7,403 nt of DNA. Source: Microcoleaceae cyanobacterium UBA11344 (GTDB lineage Bacteria > Cyanobacteriota > Cyanobacteriia > Cyanobacteriales > Microcoleaceae). A program made the position numbers and the translations under genes. Shown here one piece after another: positions 1-5,713 of the stretch. How positions within the stretch are numbered: the stretch's first letter is position 1; each line of letters starts with the position of its first letter. Below the pieces are notes generated by a model. The model saw only the letters and a list, made by a program, of their open reading frames with translations, was not told where the DNA came from and made no database searches. The stretch is taken from contig DMYK01000267.1 of the NCBI GenBank assembly GCA_003483675.1, positions 1-7,403 on the forward strand, given 5' to 3'.

Positions 1-437
1 TCGAGAACCTCAGCAGAAGTGTAGAGGCATAATGGCGGAAATGTCTCTATGGCCAATCCAGTTTCAGCACTTGCTTGTTCTATTGCATCCGAATAGCATT
101 CAGAAAATACCCTTTCAAGATATGGTTGAAGACTGGGGGAATCCTGGAAACTTTTGCGAATACGTCTACGATGTTCGGCTATGCTACCTTTCCAACTACC
201 GCTTCTTTTATCTGGTTGAAATTGCCACTTTAGCAAGAGCATGAGAACTACCACAAGATTACTCTCCAAACTCCGACGTTCACTTCGCCCCATGTCTTCT
301 ATTTCTTCAATCAGATTTTCCCAGTCAATGTTTGAATAGTCGCGAACCCGCAACTTTTTCACAGTGGTTTCAATCCATTTCAGGTAATCCGTCTCGTACA
401 ATTTTTGTGGATTAACATCTAGTTTAGCTATCATCAT
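1..437 (-). CDS. DUF29 domain-containing protein, 3' end beyond the window
   Basis: This partial gene reads leftward and runs off the left edge after about 145 codons with no stop. The translation begins MMIAKLDVNPQKLYETDYLKW and contains the strings DWENLIEEIEDMGRSERR, LLLKWQFQPDKRSGSWKGSI and EHRRRIRKSFQDSPSL. I recognise these as the conserved body of DUF29, a small protein family greatly expanded in cyanobacteria. Family members are usually about 150 residues, so only a few C-terminal residues are probably missing. The function is unknown; the protein looks soluble and helical, with no signal peptide. Two ATGs lie in tandem (435-437 and 432-434). I chose the first because a GAAG element lies four bases upstream of it, but either could serve. 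A repeat-rich stretch separates it from the upstream helix-hairpin-helix gene, so it may have its own promoter. The family assignment is strong; the exact start is less so. Confidence 0.88.
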   Translation of the reverse strand, partial: MMIAKLDVNPQKLYETDYLKWIETTVKKLRVRDYSNIDWENLIEEIEDMGRSERRSLESNLVVVLMLLLKWQFQPDKRSGSWKGSIAEHRRRIRKSFQDSPSLQPYLERVFSECYSDAIEQASAETGLAIETFPPLCLYTSAEVL

Positions 438-453
438 GTTTCTTCGTTGCGTT

Positions 454-569
454 GGGCGGGTTTATTTAGATTGTTAGTATTTGCTCGTTACATTGGGATT
501 TATGGTTAGGCGGGGGCGGGTTTATTTAGATTGTTGGTATTTGTTGGATATTGTTAGTGAACCCGCCCC
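454..569. repeat. Dispersed-type repeat: 30-bp direct repeat plus GC-armed inverted repeat
   Basis: A 30-bp segment at 454-483 recurs at 514-543 with a single mismatch. The second copy continues into an inverted repeat: GGGGCGGGTT at 513-522 pairs perfectly with AACCCGCCCC at 560-569. The loop between the arms holds three consecutive 10-bp units at 531-560, each starting TTGTTGG or TTGTTAG. The first copy lacks the right arm. GC-rich arms in AT-rich intergenic DNA resemble the small dispersed repeats of filamentous cyanobacteria. It lies between the end of the helix-hairpin-helix gene and the DUF29 start, so a transcript across it could form a hairpin. I see no U-tract that would make it a clear terminator. 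Confidence 0.75.
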
Positions 570-589
570 TACAATATTAAATCGCATAA

Positions 590-1294
590 TTAACAGAGAT
601 GACGGTAGGAATCAAAAGGCAGCCCCGTGCGCCGCTTCACATCAACAACTGATTTATATTCGCCTTTGCTCTCCCTTTCTCTCACTATTTTTTCCGCAAC
701 AACTCTGTCTAAACCGCTTTTGATTAACTCTTCTGGCGAAAGTAGATTTAAGCGTTTCCAAGTTAAACGCGCTTCTTTTTGATAATTGTAGCTGAAACAA
801 ATCATCGGGGCGATCCGCTTGACGTGACTCTCTGGAACTCCGGCTATTTCTGACAACTCTTCGGCGTGGGTAAAAATGTATCCTTCGTTTTGCAAAGATT
901 CAATATCATTAGCATAGACGATCGGCAATCCCAAGACTCTCACCAGATCATCTTTGGTACACTCGTTAATATCTATTTTGCCGCGCAGGTTTGCGAGTTC
1001 TTCTGCATTGGTCGCATTAGCAGGAACCAGTAAACCTCTAGGTGCTGTTTTGATTAGATAGCGCTTTTTCAAAGAAAAGGCAGTGACAATTTGAGCTATC
1101 CAAACGATCAGGCCAAAATTAGCTGAAGAAGATAGGGCTAGTGCTGCTAAAGTAAAGCCAGCACCCCACCCAATCCAACTGCGAATATTTGACTGGTGGC
1201 CGGCATAACAAATTGCCAATCCCCCGAAGCCTGGGACGAAGGAATACCACACCCAATTTGGAGTTTGACGCAACCAGTGTAAATCTTGAAACAC
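590..1294 (-). CDS. Membrane-anchored helix-hairpin-helix (ComEA-like) protein
   Basis: The predicted 234-residue protein has a hydrophobic N-terminal part with two or three membrane segments (roughly residues 15-32, 37-55 and 59-75) and a soluble C-terminal part. The latter carries two helix-hairpin-helix-type repeats: one at about 106-163, starting KIDINECTKDDLVRVLGLP and ending with AGVPESHVKRIAP, and one at about 182-233 with LLSPEELIKSGLDRVVAEKI then GEYKSVVDVKRRTGLP. In ComEA-type proteins such repeats bind DNA without sequence specificity, and an anchored form could hold DNA at the membrane during uptake. Binding here is inferred, and the glycines of the GIG hairpins are not well conserved (LGLPIVYA, KSGLDRVVA). 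The start is GTG (1292-1294), with AAGGA ten bases upstream. Residues 11-14 (TPNW) match residues 12-15 of the 70-residue protein two genes upstream. The gene follows the TM2 gene after a 119-bp gap. Confidence 0.82.
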   Translation of the reverse strand: MFQDLHWLRQTPNWVWYSFVPGFGGLAICYAGHQSNIRSWIGWGAGFTLAALALSSSANFGLIVWIAQIVTAFSLKKRYLIKTAPRGLLVPANATNAEELANLRGKIDINECTKDDLVRVLGLPIVYANDIESLQNEGYIFTHAEELSEIAGVPESHVKRIAPMICFSYNYQKEARLTWKRLNLLSPEELIKSGLDRVVAEKIVRERESKGEYKSVVDVKRRTGLPFDSYRHLC

Positions 1295-1339
1295 TTTATT
1301 TTTATCCTTAAATAGCTGTTATTTTACACTTATTCCCAT

Positions 1340-1359
1340 CCCACTTTTTTAAGAGTGGG
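1340..1359. other. Hairpin between the TM2 and helix-hairpin-helix genes
   Basis: CCCACTTTT at 1340-1348 faces AAGAGTGGG at 1351-1359, giving nine pairs with one mismatch and only two bases between the arms, so the top pairs would open into a loop. The mismatch is G-U in plus-strand RNA and A-C in minus-strand RNA. It lies downstream of the TM2 gene stop on the minus strand, but no U-tract follows there. It may attenuate or stabilise the transcript rather than end it. Confidence 0.4.
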
Positions 1360-1366
1360 TTCCTCT

Positions 1367-1408
1367 CTTCCCTCTGACTTTTTCCTTCTTCCCTCTGACT
1401 TCTGACTT
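1367..1408. repeat. Short pyrimidine-rich tandem repeat
   Basis: The 14-mer CTTCCCTCTGACTT occurs at 1367-1380 and again at 1388-1401 (21-bp period). A further partial copy, TCTGACTT, follows at 1401-1408. This is typical of the short tandemly repeated sequences found in cyanobacterial intergenic DNA. It sits directly after the stop codon of the TM2-SHOCT gene, and I see no coding potential in it. Confidence 0.7.
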
Positions 1409-1413
1409 CGGAA

Positions 1414-1761
1414 TTACAAATCCCGCAGCAGTTTTTGGCGTTTTTCTTCATATTCTTCGGCGGTAATTGCGCCGATATCATAAAGTTTTTTGAGATCGCC
1501 GATCGCCCCAGTCACATCTTTTGCCGATCGGAGAATGTGTCCAGACTGCAACATACCCGGATTGTACTGTGCTTGAAAAACTTGTTCCGACATTAGTAGC
1601 AAGCCGAGAAAATCAAAAAATGCGATCAGTGACGGAATTAACGTCCAAGAAAACAGCAAGTATAATACTCCTGCTAAGTTATTTCCTAAATAAAATTTGT
1701 GGACTCCAAAGCCTCCTAAAAAGAAAGCTAACAAAACTGCTACGGTTCTATCTTTCACCAT
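1414..1761 (-). CDS. TM2 domain protein with C-terminal SHOCT domain
   Basis: The 115-residue protein has two membrane helices (about 7-20 and 29-57) separated by a short turn carrying the TM2 hallmark GFGVHKFYLG (residues 17-26). An acidic residue (D50, in FFDFLGLLL) follows in the second helix. A linker of about 30 residues leads to a SHOCT domain at 88-115, with the typical pattern LKKLYDIGAITAEEYEEKR then KLL. TM2 proteins are small inner-membrane proteins of mostly unknown function; SHOCT is a short C-terminal module often attached to membrane or phospholipid-binding proteins and possibly an oligomerisation or interaction element. The ATG start has AAGGAA six bases upstream, which supports it. 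Its length is normal for the architecture. The upstream gap to the 70-residue membrane protein holds a MITE-like repeat. A weak promoter-like TACAAT lies at 1786-1791 on the minus strand. Confidence 0.92.
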   Translation of the reverse strand: MVKDRTVAVLLAFFLGGFGVHKFYLGNNLAGVLYLLFSWTLIPSLIAFFDFLGLLLMSEQVFQAQYNPGMLQSGHILRSAKDVTGAIGDLKKLYDIGAITAEEYEEKRQKLLRDL

Positions 1762-1820
1762 TTTTTCCTTGACCCCAGTTTTAAAATTGTAACTTCAACT
1801 ACCTTGCTAGGTAATATTAC

Positions 1821-1926
1821 TAATCCAGTCCTGGACGCCCTTTCGACGGTGTTGCAAGGGTTTGAGATGCTTCGCAACACTTGCGAATGACATAATTAGG
1901 TTATTAGTGCGTCCAGGACTATAATC
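1821..1926. mobile_element. MITE-like element with 12-bp terminal inverted repeats
   Basis: AGTCCTGGACGC at 1827-1838 is the exact reverse complement of GCGTCCAGGACT at 1909-1920. TAATC occurs as a direct repeat just outside each arm (1821-1825 and 1922-1926), one base away on both sides, as expected of a 5-bp target-site duplication. Inside are further hairpins: GTGTTGC (1849-1855) can pair with GCAACAC (1874-1880), or TTCGCAA (1871-1877) with TTGCGAA (1881-1887), and these two are mutually exclusive. It is about 96 bp, has no protein of its own, and lies between the 70-residue gene and the TM2 gene. The structure is seen directly; the mobile origin is an inference from it. Confidence 0.6.
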
Positions 1927-1931
1927 TTGAC

Positions 1932-2144
1932 TCATTTGTTTTTGTGTTTGCGAAACTTCGACATCGCAAAATACAGTAGAACTATACCTGCTTGAGCTTC
2001 TAGAATGACAAAGTAGCCTCTCCAGAAATAATTGAGTTCGCTTGCTGAATTGAGAGAAAATAGTAAAATGCCCAGGGCTGCGTAGGGTGCGAAACGCATC
2101 CAATTCGGCGTTCCCTCTAACTTGCGAATGTTGAAATTGCTCAT
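1932..2144 (-). CDS. Small two-helix membrane protein, unknown function
   Basis: I do not recognise a named family for this 70-residue protein. It starts with a short polar stretch (residues 1-15) ending in TPNW, followed by two hydrophobic segments (about 17-33 and 42-62) joined by a short loop with aromatic residues. It ends in a basic tail, KFRKHKNK, which by the positive-inside rule would face the cytoplasm; both ends would then be cytoplasmic. TPNW followed by aromatics also occurs at residues 11-14 of the helix-hairpin-helix protein two genes downstream, suggesting a shared N-terminal module. The ATG has a weak Shine-Dalgarno (GAGG, ten bases upstream). A good promoter candidate lies at 2171-2200. 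A longer overlapping reading frame (1807-2160) in another phase has low-complexity, non-protein-like content and was rejected. Confidence 0.7.
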   Translation of the reverse strand: MSNFNIRKLEGTPNWMRFAPYAALGILLFSLNSASELNYFWRGYFVILEAQAGIVLLYFAMSKFRKHKNK

Positions 2145-2170
2145 TGCGTTTAAGCCTCATCCTTAGTTAA

Positions 2171-2200
2171 AATCTACATATAAATTGGCTAGATTGTCAA
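2171..2200 (-). promoter_or_regulatory. Candidate sigma-70-type promoter for the 70-residue membrane protein gene
   Basis: On the minus strand a perfect TTGACA (2195-2200) is followed after 18 bases by TAGATT (2171-2176), which matches four of six positions of TATAAT. Transcription would begin near 2164, about 20 bases before the start codon at 2144, just ahead of the weak ribosome-binding site. A HIP1 octamer (2204-2211) lies immediately upstream. It is a prediction from consensus only; the 18-base spacing is acceptable but not ideal. Confidence 0.45.
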
Positions 2201-2322
2201 GTTGCGATCGCCCGATCGCGCCGCCAAGTCACTGATCAGAACCGGGCAAAATATTACTTCAATGTTTGGGCGAGTTGTTCCGCTGAAGTTCAAGATTGGC
2301 GATCGCAAAATCTCCTAAAATT

Positions 2323-2366
2323 TAGGTGCGCAATATCAACCCCTGTGGACGATCGTCGCGCACCTA
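2323..2366. terminator. Possible terminator or regulatory hairpin after the GNAT gene
   Basis: TAGGTGCGC (2323-2331) is the exact inverse of GCGCACCTA (2358-2366), a nine-pair GC-rich stem. Its 26-base loop contains the perfect palindrome GACGATCGTC (2348-2357). It lies 46 bases past the stop of the minus-strand GNAT gene. On the minus strand it runs into AAATTTTAGG, a short U run, so termination is plausible but weak. A second small palindrome, CCTAAA/TTTAGG (2314-2326), overlaps its end. The rest of the 2161-2411 gap holds two HIP1 octamers and no reading frame that I believe. Confidence 0.35.
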
Positions 2367-2411
2367 ACACCCATGTAGAATGGGCATCTTTTCTACTTTC
2401 CCCCTCAGAAA

Positions 2412-3740
2412 TTAGATGCTTGACTGTTGATCGCCGTCGCTCGGCAAATCCGACAATTTGAGAGGCAAAATGCTGCTGCCATCAGTTGCTGCTGATTCGG
2501 AATTCTGGCAGCCCAAGGGGTTAACCCCCAAAGCCCGCCCGTTACTCGAATCAGCCAACAGTGGCTTAATCTCAGGCGCAGCAGCCTGTCCGGCTGCGGG
2601 TTCCTCAGCCATCGGGCCGAGCCAAGACATCCTACCGGGTACTGGTTTGCGAGTTGGCTGGAAGCTTTGCAACACATCGGAGAGCTGAAGCCCTTCGATC
2701 GATCCCAACTTAGACTCGCGCAATTTGTGCCATACCGATCGAGACATCAGCAAACTGTGGGATATACGCACAGCTCCAAATTGCTCCAAATAAGCTTCTC
2801 GCTCCGGCTGATAATCAGCCGAAGCCAGGTGCAGACTTTGAACCGGGAAATCTTGAACGAGGCGGGCCATCTGAGACAGCAGTTCAGGGTAAAGCCAAGT
2901 GTAGGCTGGGTGTACCGTCAACTGGGCGACATGAGGCTGATCGCCGTTGCGGGATAGCTGCACCTGAAAATAGCCGATCGCGGCTTTCCGCTGCGGTTCA
3001 AACACGTAACCGCTGACTAATTCAGTTTTGCTTAGCCACTGTCTGACACCTTCGATCAAAGCACCCAAAAAACTGGTTTTGAAATCTTGCATATGGCGAT
3101 CGAATACTTGGCGCACCAGTGGCGGCATAGACGCGGTATCTAGTTGGTAAAGTAACTGAGCATCCGCGTTGCTGACCGGCAGCAGGTTGGGCAAATCTGG
3201 CGTAGAAATGGCCATTTCTTGAAGCCGCTCCGGGGCGATCGTCCAATAAGTCATCTGGGCCAAAGGCTGAAACCCATTTTGCCGATACAAAGCCAGGGCT
3301 GATGTGTCGCCGACATTCACCTCCAGCAGCCATGTCCGCGCCTCCCATACCGCCTCAAAGCAGTGCCGCAGCAGCATCGAACCAATGCCTTTGCTGCGGG
3401 CTTCTGAGTCTACGCCGATGCGATCGATCCGCCAAGTGCTGCGGGTGCGGTTAAAAGGAGAAATCTGAATCACGCCCTTAACTCGGCCCTCTTCTTCGGC
3501 AACATGAGCCCGGAACAGGTACTGACAAGGGTTGGGAAACAGGCTCAAAATCTTTAGCAGTCCGTACCAGCGGCGAAGCTGCTGCAACTTGCTGCTCAAT
3601 ACCAAGTCTGGGCTTGCGCCCTTGGGGTTTTCCGCCTCATCGGCTGTTTCCGCGCAAAGTTGTTCCATCACCTCGATGTCGCGGTACTGAAACGGGCGGA
3701 TCACAACCTGGTTTTGGTTTTGGGAAGGAAATGAAGTCAT
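2412..3740 (-). CDS. GNAT family N-acetyltransferase, probably two GNAT units in tandem
   Basis: The predicted protein is 442 residues, about twice a single GNAT enzyme. The first unit (about 12-170) has the acetyl-CoA pyrophosphate-binding motif R115-S-K-G118-I-G120, preceded by the strand WRIDRIGVDSEA and followed by LLEVNVGDTSALALYRQNGF (139-158), with the usual tyrosine (Y152) that can act as general acid. The second unit (about 185-340) keeps the same order, including GYFQVQL, then VAQLTVHPAYTW and a helix, but lacks the R-x-x-G-x-G loop, so it is probably degenerate. Residues 365-442 are rich in Pro, Ala, Ser and Gly and look disordered. The substrate cannot be told from sequence; protein, antibiotic or small-amine acetylation are all possible. 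The ATG at 3738-3740 has no clear Shine-Dalgarno. It is separated from the CofE-like gene by a fold-back region and is probably transcribed separately. Confidence 0.88.
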   Translation of the reverse strand: MTSFPSQNQNQVVIRPFQYRDIEVMEQLCAETADEAENPKGASPDLVLSSKLQQLRRWYGLLKILSLFPNPCQYLFRAHVAEEEGRVKGVIQISPFNRTRSTWRIDRIGVDSEARSKGIGSMLLRHCFEAVWEARTWLLEVNVGDTSALALYRQNGFQPLAQMTYWTIAPERLQEMAISTPDLPNLLPVSNADAQLLYQLDTASMPPLVRQVFDRHMQDFKTSFLGALIEGVRQWLSKTELVSGYVFEPQRKAAIGYFQVQLSRNGDQPHVAQLTVHPAYTWLYPELLSQMARLVQDFPVQSLHLASADYQPEREAYLEQFGAVRISHSLLMSRSVWHKLRESKLGSIEGLQLSDVLQSFQPTRKPVPGRMSWLGPMAEEPAAGQAAAPEIKPLLADSSNGRALGVNPLGCQNSESAATDGSSILPLKLSDLPSDGDQQSSI

Positions 3741-3760
3741 AGCAGGGAAGTGGGGAATGG

Positions 3761-3940
3761 AAAATTATCAATTAAAAAATCAAAAATTTCAAAAGGGGAA
3801 GAGTTAGGGAAGTTTTGAGTTTTGAGCTGTGAATTTTCTGTGATTAATTTAAAACTTAAAACTTTGCTTTTTCCTCCCCTTCTTCCTAGATTAAGAATTA
3901 AAAATGCCAAATCACCTTTTGAATTTTTAATTGTTAATTT
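3761..3940. repeat. AT-rich intergenic fold-back region (imperfect long inverted repeat)
   Basis: The 205-bp gap between the GNAT and CofE-like genes is built as a nested imperfect inverted repeat. The inner arms, AAGTTTTGAGTTTT (3810-3823) and AAAACTTAAAACTT (3851-3864), pair at 13 of 14 positions. Further out, the purine-rich stretch GGGGAAGAGTTAGGGAAG (3795-3812) faces the pyrimidine-rich 3865-3886. The outermost parts (around 3761-3794 and 3912-3940) again resemble each other's reverse complement, with gaps. I see no open reading frame. It could end the transcript of the CofE-like gene, but lacks a compact terminator. Confidence 0.55.
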
Positions 3941-3945
3941 TTAAC

Positions 3946-5142
3946 TCAAGAGTTCTTTGGCAGGGGTCGAATTACAACCACCGGTGTTCGCTCATCTGCA
4001 TTCCCTGCGGGGTTGCTACGCAAGGCTTGCTCTAAAAATGTTACCGATAAATCGGAGGTCGCTGCTAATATCTTAACTGCTTTCAAGTCATTAGCGTCTA
4101 CGATCGCCGCCGCCAGTCCAGTTTCTCGTTGAATTTGCTCTACCACTTGCTGAGGATTGTCCGGCCCCAGCACGATAAATTGGTCAAAAGGAGGCAGAGT
4201 ACCGGTAACGTCGTCAATCAGCCTGGCTTGTTCCCCTGCTAGCTGGTAGAAGACTCCAGGTTTACCGAATACTTTCGCCACAGCGCCGATCGCAAATGCT
4301 GCAACTACGCGCCAAGGCCCCACTACATCAACCAAAGTCTGCATTCCGCAGGCTGTAGCCAAACTCGACATGGGCAAGAAAAACAAACAGACTCGCTTAG
4401 CCGCCCATCCGGGTTTGACTTCGCTGGGATGGCGGTAACGTCCCTGCATCAAAGCCAAGGGAGTCTCTGCTAGGGCGACAATATCACCTTTCTGGGCGCG
4501 GGGTAGCACGTAACGCTTGACAATTTCGACGGGATGGTCCAATTCCGTCAGTATGTGGGTACGAATCGGCAAAACTTCGGCAACTCCGACATTGCGGGCA
4601 TTTGGTACTGTCTCGGAGTTGGGAAATTGCAAGGGTACTACTACGTGGCGGACTTTCGGGATGCGGCCACCGGGGCCGTAGGTGACATAATTTACTTGCA
4701 CCCAAGCTGACTGCAATTTGCTTAAATCTTGCCCTTGAATGTCTACAGAGACTTTGATTTTCGTGGTTTTTTGGGCTTTCACGATGTAGCCGAACCAGTA
4801 ATCGTCGGCTCTAGCTGATGCGTCGTTGTGGCAAGGAATTACCTTGGTTTTGGAAGTAACATCATCTAAACTTCCATCTGACAGCAGTTTCACTCCAGCG
4901 CGCACGGACGGTAACATAATCTCAAACCGCTTTGTCAGGTTGCGGAACTCCATTTCCCCCACCAACAGGTAGTGGTTGGGTTCGGAGATGGCTAAGTGCC
5001 ATTCTCCGGCTGTGAGTTCTAGTTTATTTCCACGGGGAAGCAGGCGATAGTTCAACTCCAGGCCCAACCCGCCTAATGCCAGCAGCGAACCTGCTGCTGC
5101 GATTCCTGTTGCTAAAGTTTCAATCACTCTAATCACCGCCAA
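3946..5142 (-). CDS. F420-0:gamma-glutamyl ligase (CofE)-like membrane-anchored protein
   Basis: The predicted 398-residue protein has three parts: an N-terminal membrane helix (about 5-30), a beta-rich domain of unknown role (about 38-172), and a C-terminal domain (about 186-395) that I recognise as CofE-like. The latter begins VLPIRTHILTELDHPVEIVKRY, continues QKGDIVALAETPLALMQGR (D220, E226) and ends with IVDANDLKAVKILAAT. True CofE adds glutamates to coenzyme F420-0 using GTP and is a soluble enzyme of about 250 residues. Most cyanobacteria are not known to make F420, so the reaction here is probably different or unknown. The start is TTG (5140-5142); GTG codons at 5134-5136 and 5125-5127 are alternatives, no clear Shine-Dalgarno separates them, and an in-frame stop lies at 5161-5163. 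It is divergent from xisH across 154 bp. Family assignment is fairly sure; function is not. Confidence 0.8.
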   Translation of the reverse strand: MAVIRVIETLATGIAAAGSLLALGGLGLELNYRLLPRGNKLELTAGEWHLAISEPNHYLLVGEMEFRNLTKRFEIMLPSVRAGVKLLSDGSLDDVTSKTKVIPCHNDASARADDYWFGYIVKAQKTTKIKVSVDIQGQDLSKLQSAWVQVNYVTYGPGGRIPKVRHVVVPLQFPNSETVPNARNVGVAEVLPIRTHILTELDHPVEIVKRYVLPRAQKGDIVALAETPLALMQGRYRHPSEVKPGWAAKRVCLFFLPMSSLATACGMQTLVDVVGPWRVVAAFAIGAVAKVFGKPGVFYQLAGEQARLIDDVTGTLPPFDQFIVLGPDNPQQVVEQIQRETGLAAAIVDANDLKAVKILAATSDLSVTFLEQALRSNPAGNADERTPVVVIRPLPKNS

Positions 5143-5241
5143 TAATAATTTCTGTTTACTTTAGTCGATCTCTGTCACTTCGATCGCCAATCCGGTAGTA
5201 ATTTGAGGTTGTGGGGGTGTCTGTGGTTCTGGGGTTGGGGA

Positions 5242-5269
5242 TTGGATGTGCGATCGCTTGAGTTAAAAT
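5242..5269 (+). promoter_or_regulatory. Weak promoter candidate for xisH-xisI
   Basis: In the 154-bp gap between the divergent CofE-like gene and xisH, TAAAAT (5264-5269) matches five of six positions of a -10 box. TTGGAT (5242-5247) is a poor -35 box sixteen bases before it. A HIP1 octamer (5250-5257) lies between them. Transcription would start near 5276, ahead of the preferred xisH start at 5297 but after the ATG at 5270, which supports the shorter xisH. Consensus matching only. Confidence 0.28.
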
Positions 5270-5296
5270 GTGGAATATCAAATTAATGAACTCGCG

Positions 5297-5713
5297 ATGC
5301 CAGCTAAAGATATCTACCATGATGCAGTCAAGCAAGCGCTGATTAAAGATGGCTGGCTGATAGTTGCTGAAAACTATGTGCTTGAATATGGCGGGGATCA
5401 ACTCTATCCAGATATTGCGGCCGAAAAGTCGATCGCAGCAGAATCGCAGGGACGAAAAATTATTGTTGAGGTGAAGAGTTTTTTAGGGCGCTCTTTCATT
5501 AACGATCTAGAAGGTGCGGTTGGTCAATATATCATTTACCGCAATATTTTACAAGCCCAGTCATCGGAGTACGAGTTGTATTTGGCGATCGCCAGCAGAG
5601 TTTATAACGGTGGCTTTCAGAAGAAAATATCCCAATTAATTGTTGAAACTAATCGAGTAAAATTGCTAGTTTTTGACCCTGAATCGGAGGGGATTGAGCG
5701 ATGGATAAATTAG
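5297..5713 (+). CDS. xisH: XisH family protein (fdxN element excision controlling factor family)
   Basis: The 138-residue protein begins MPAKDIYHDAVKQALIKDGW, the recognisable start of XisH. That is why I prefer ATG 5297 over the in-frame ATG at 5270, which would add nine non-family residues. In Anabaena PCC 7120, XisH and XisI are needed with the recombinase XisF to excise the fdxN DNA element during heterocyst formation. The sequence shows a PD-(D/E)XK nuclease-like pattern: D39 in YPDIAAE, then E58-V-K60 in IIVEVKSF, followed by the conserved helix INDLEGAVGQYIIYRNIL. The length is normal for the family. There is no obvious Shine-Dalgarno. It overlaps xisI by 13 bases, so the two are almost certainly co-expressed. 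No XisF-like recombinase or nif gene is visible, so a role in fdxN excision cannot be assumed. Such pairs are multicopy in many cyanobacteria. Confidence 0.93.
   Translation: MPAKDIYHDAVKQALIKDGWLIVAENYVLEYGGDQLYPDIAAEKSIAAESQGRKIIVEVKSFLGRSFINDLEGAVGQYIIYRNILQAQSSEYELYLAIASRVYNGGFQKKISQLIVETNRVKLLVFDPESEGIERWIN
5686..5692 (+). promoter_or_regulatory. Ribosome-binding site of xisI inside xisH
   Basis: GGAGGGG lies eight bases before the xisI ATG at 5701 and within the last codons of xisH. It is the best Shine-Dalgarno match I found in the window and it fixes the xisI start. Together with the 13-base overlap it suggests translational coupling, with the second protein made at least as efficiently as the first. 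Confidence 0.75.

Noticed and set aside
32..244. A 70-codon plus-strand open frame at the left edge
   Set aside because: It is antisense to the clearly recognised DUF29 coding frame.
454..569. A CRISPR array suggested by the 30-bp direct repeat
   Set aside because: There are only two copies 60 bp apart, the copies overlap an inverted-repeat element, and no regular spacers or cas genes are present.
1789..1802. A perfect GTA-N8-TAC, the NtcA-binding consensus, 28-41 bases upstream of the TM2 start
   Set aside because: About two such matches are expected by chance in 7.4 kb, and there is no -10 box at the spacing of NtcA-activated promoters. It overlaps a weak TACAAT, so repression is conceivable, but the evidence is too thin.
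1807..2160. A 117-codon minus-strand open frame overlapping the 70-residue membrane protein gene
   Set aside because: It runs through the MITE-like repeat, has no hydrophobic or domain pattern, and the frame encoding the two-helix membrane protein is much more protein-like.
5270..5296. Nine-codon N-terminal extension of XisH from the ATG at 5270
   Set aside because: XisH proteins begin MPAKD, which starts at 5297, and the extension shows no family similarity.
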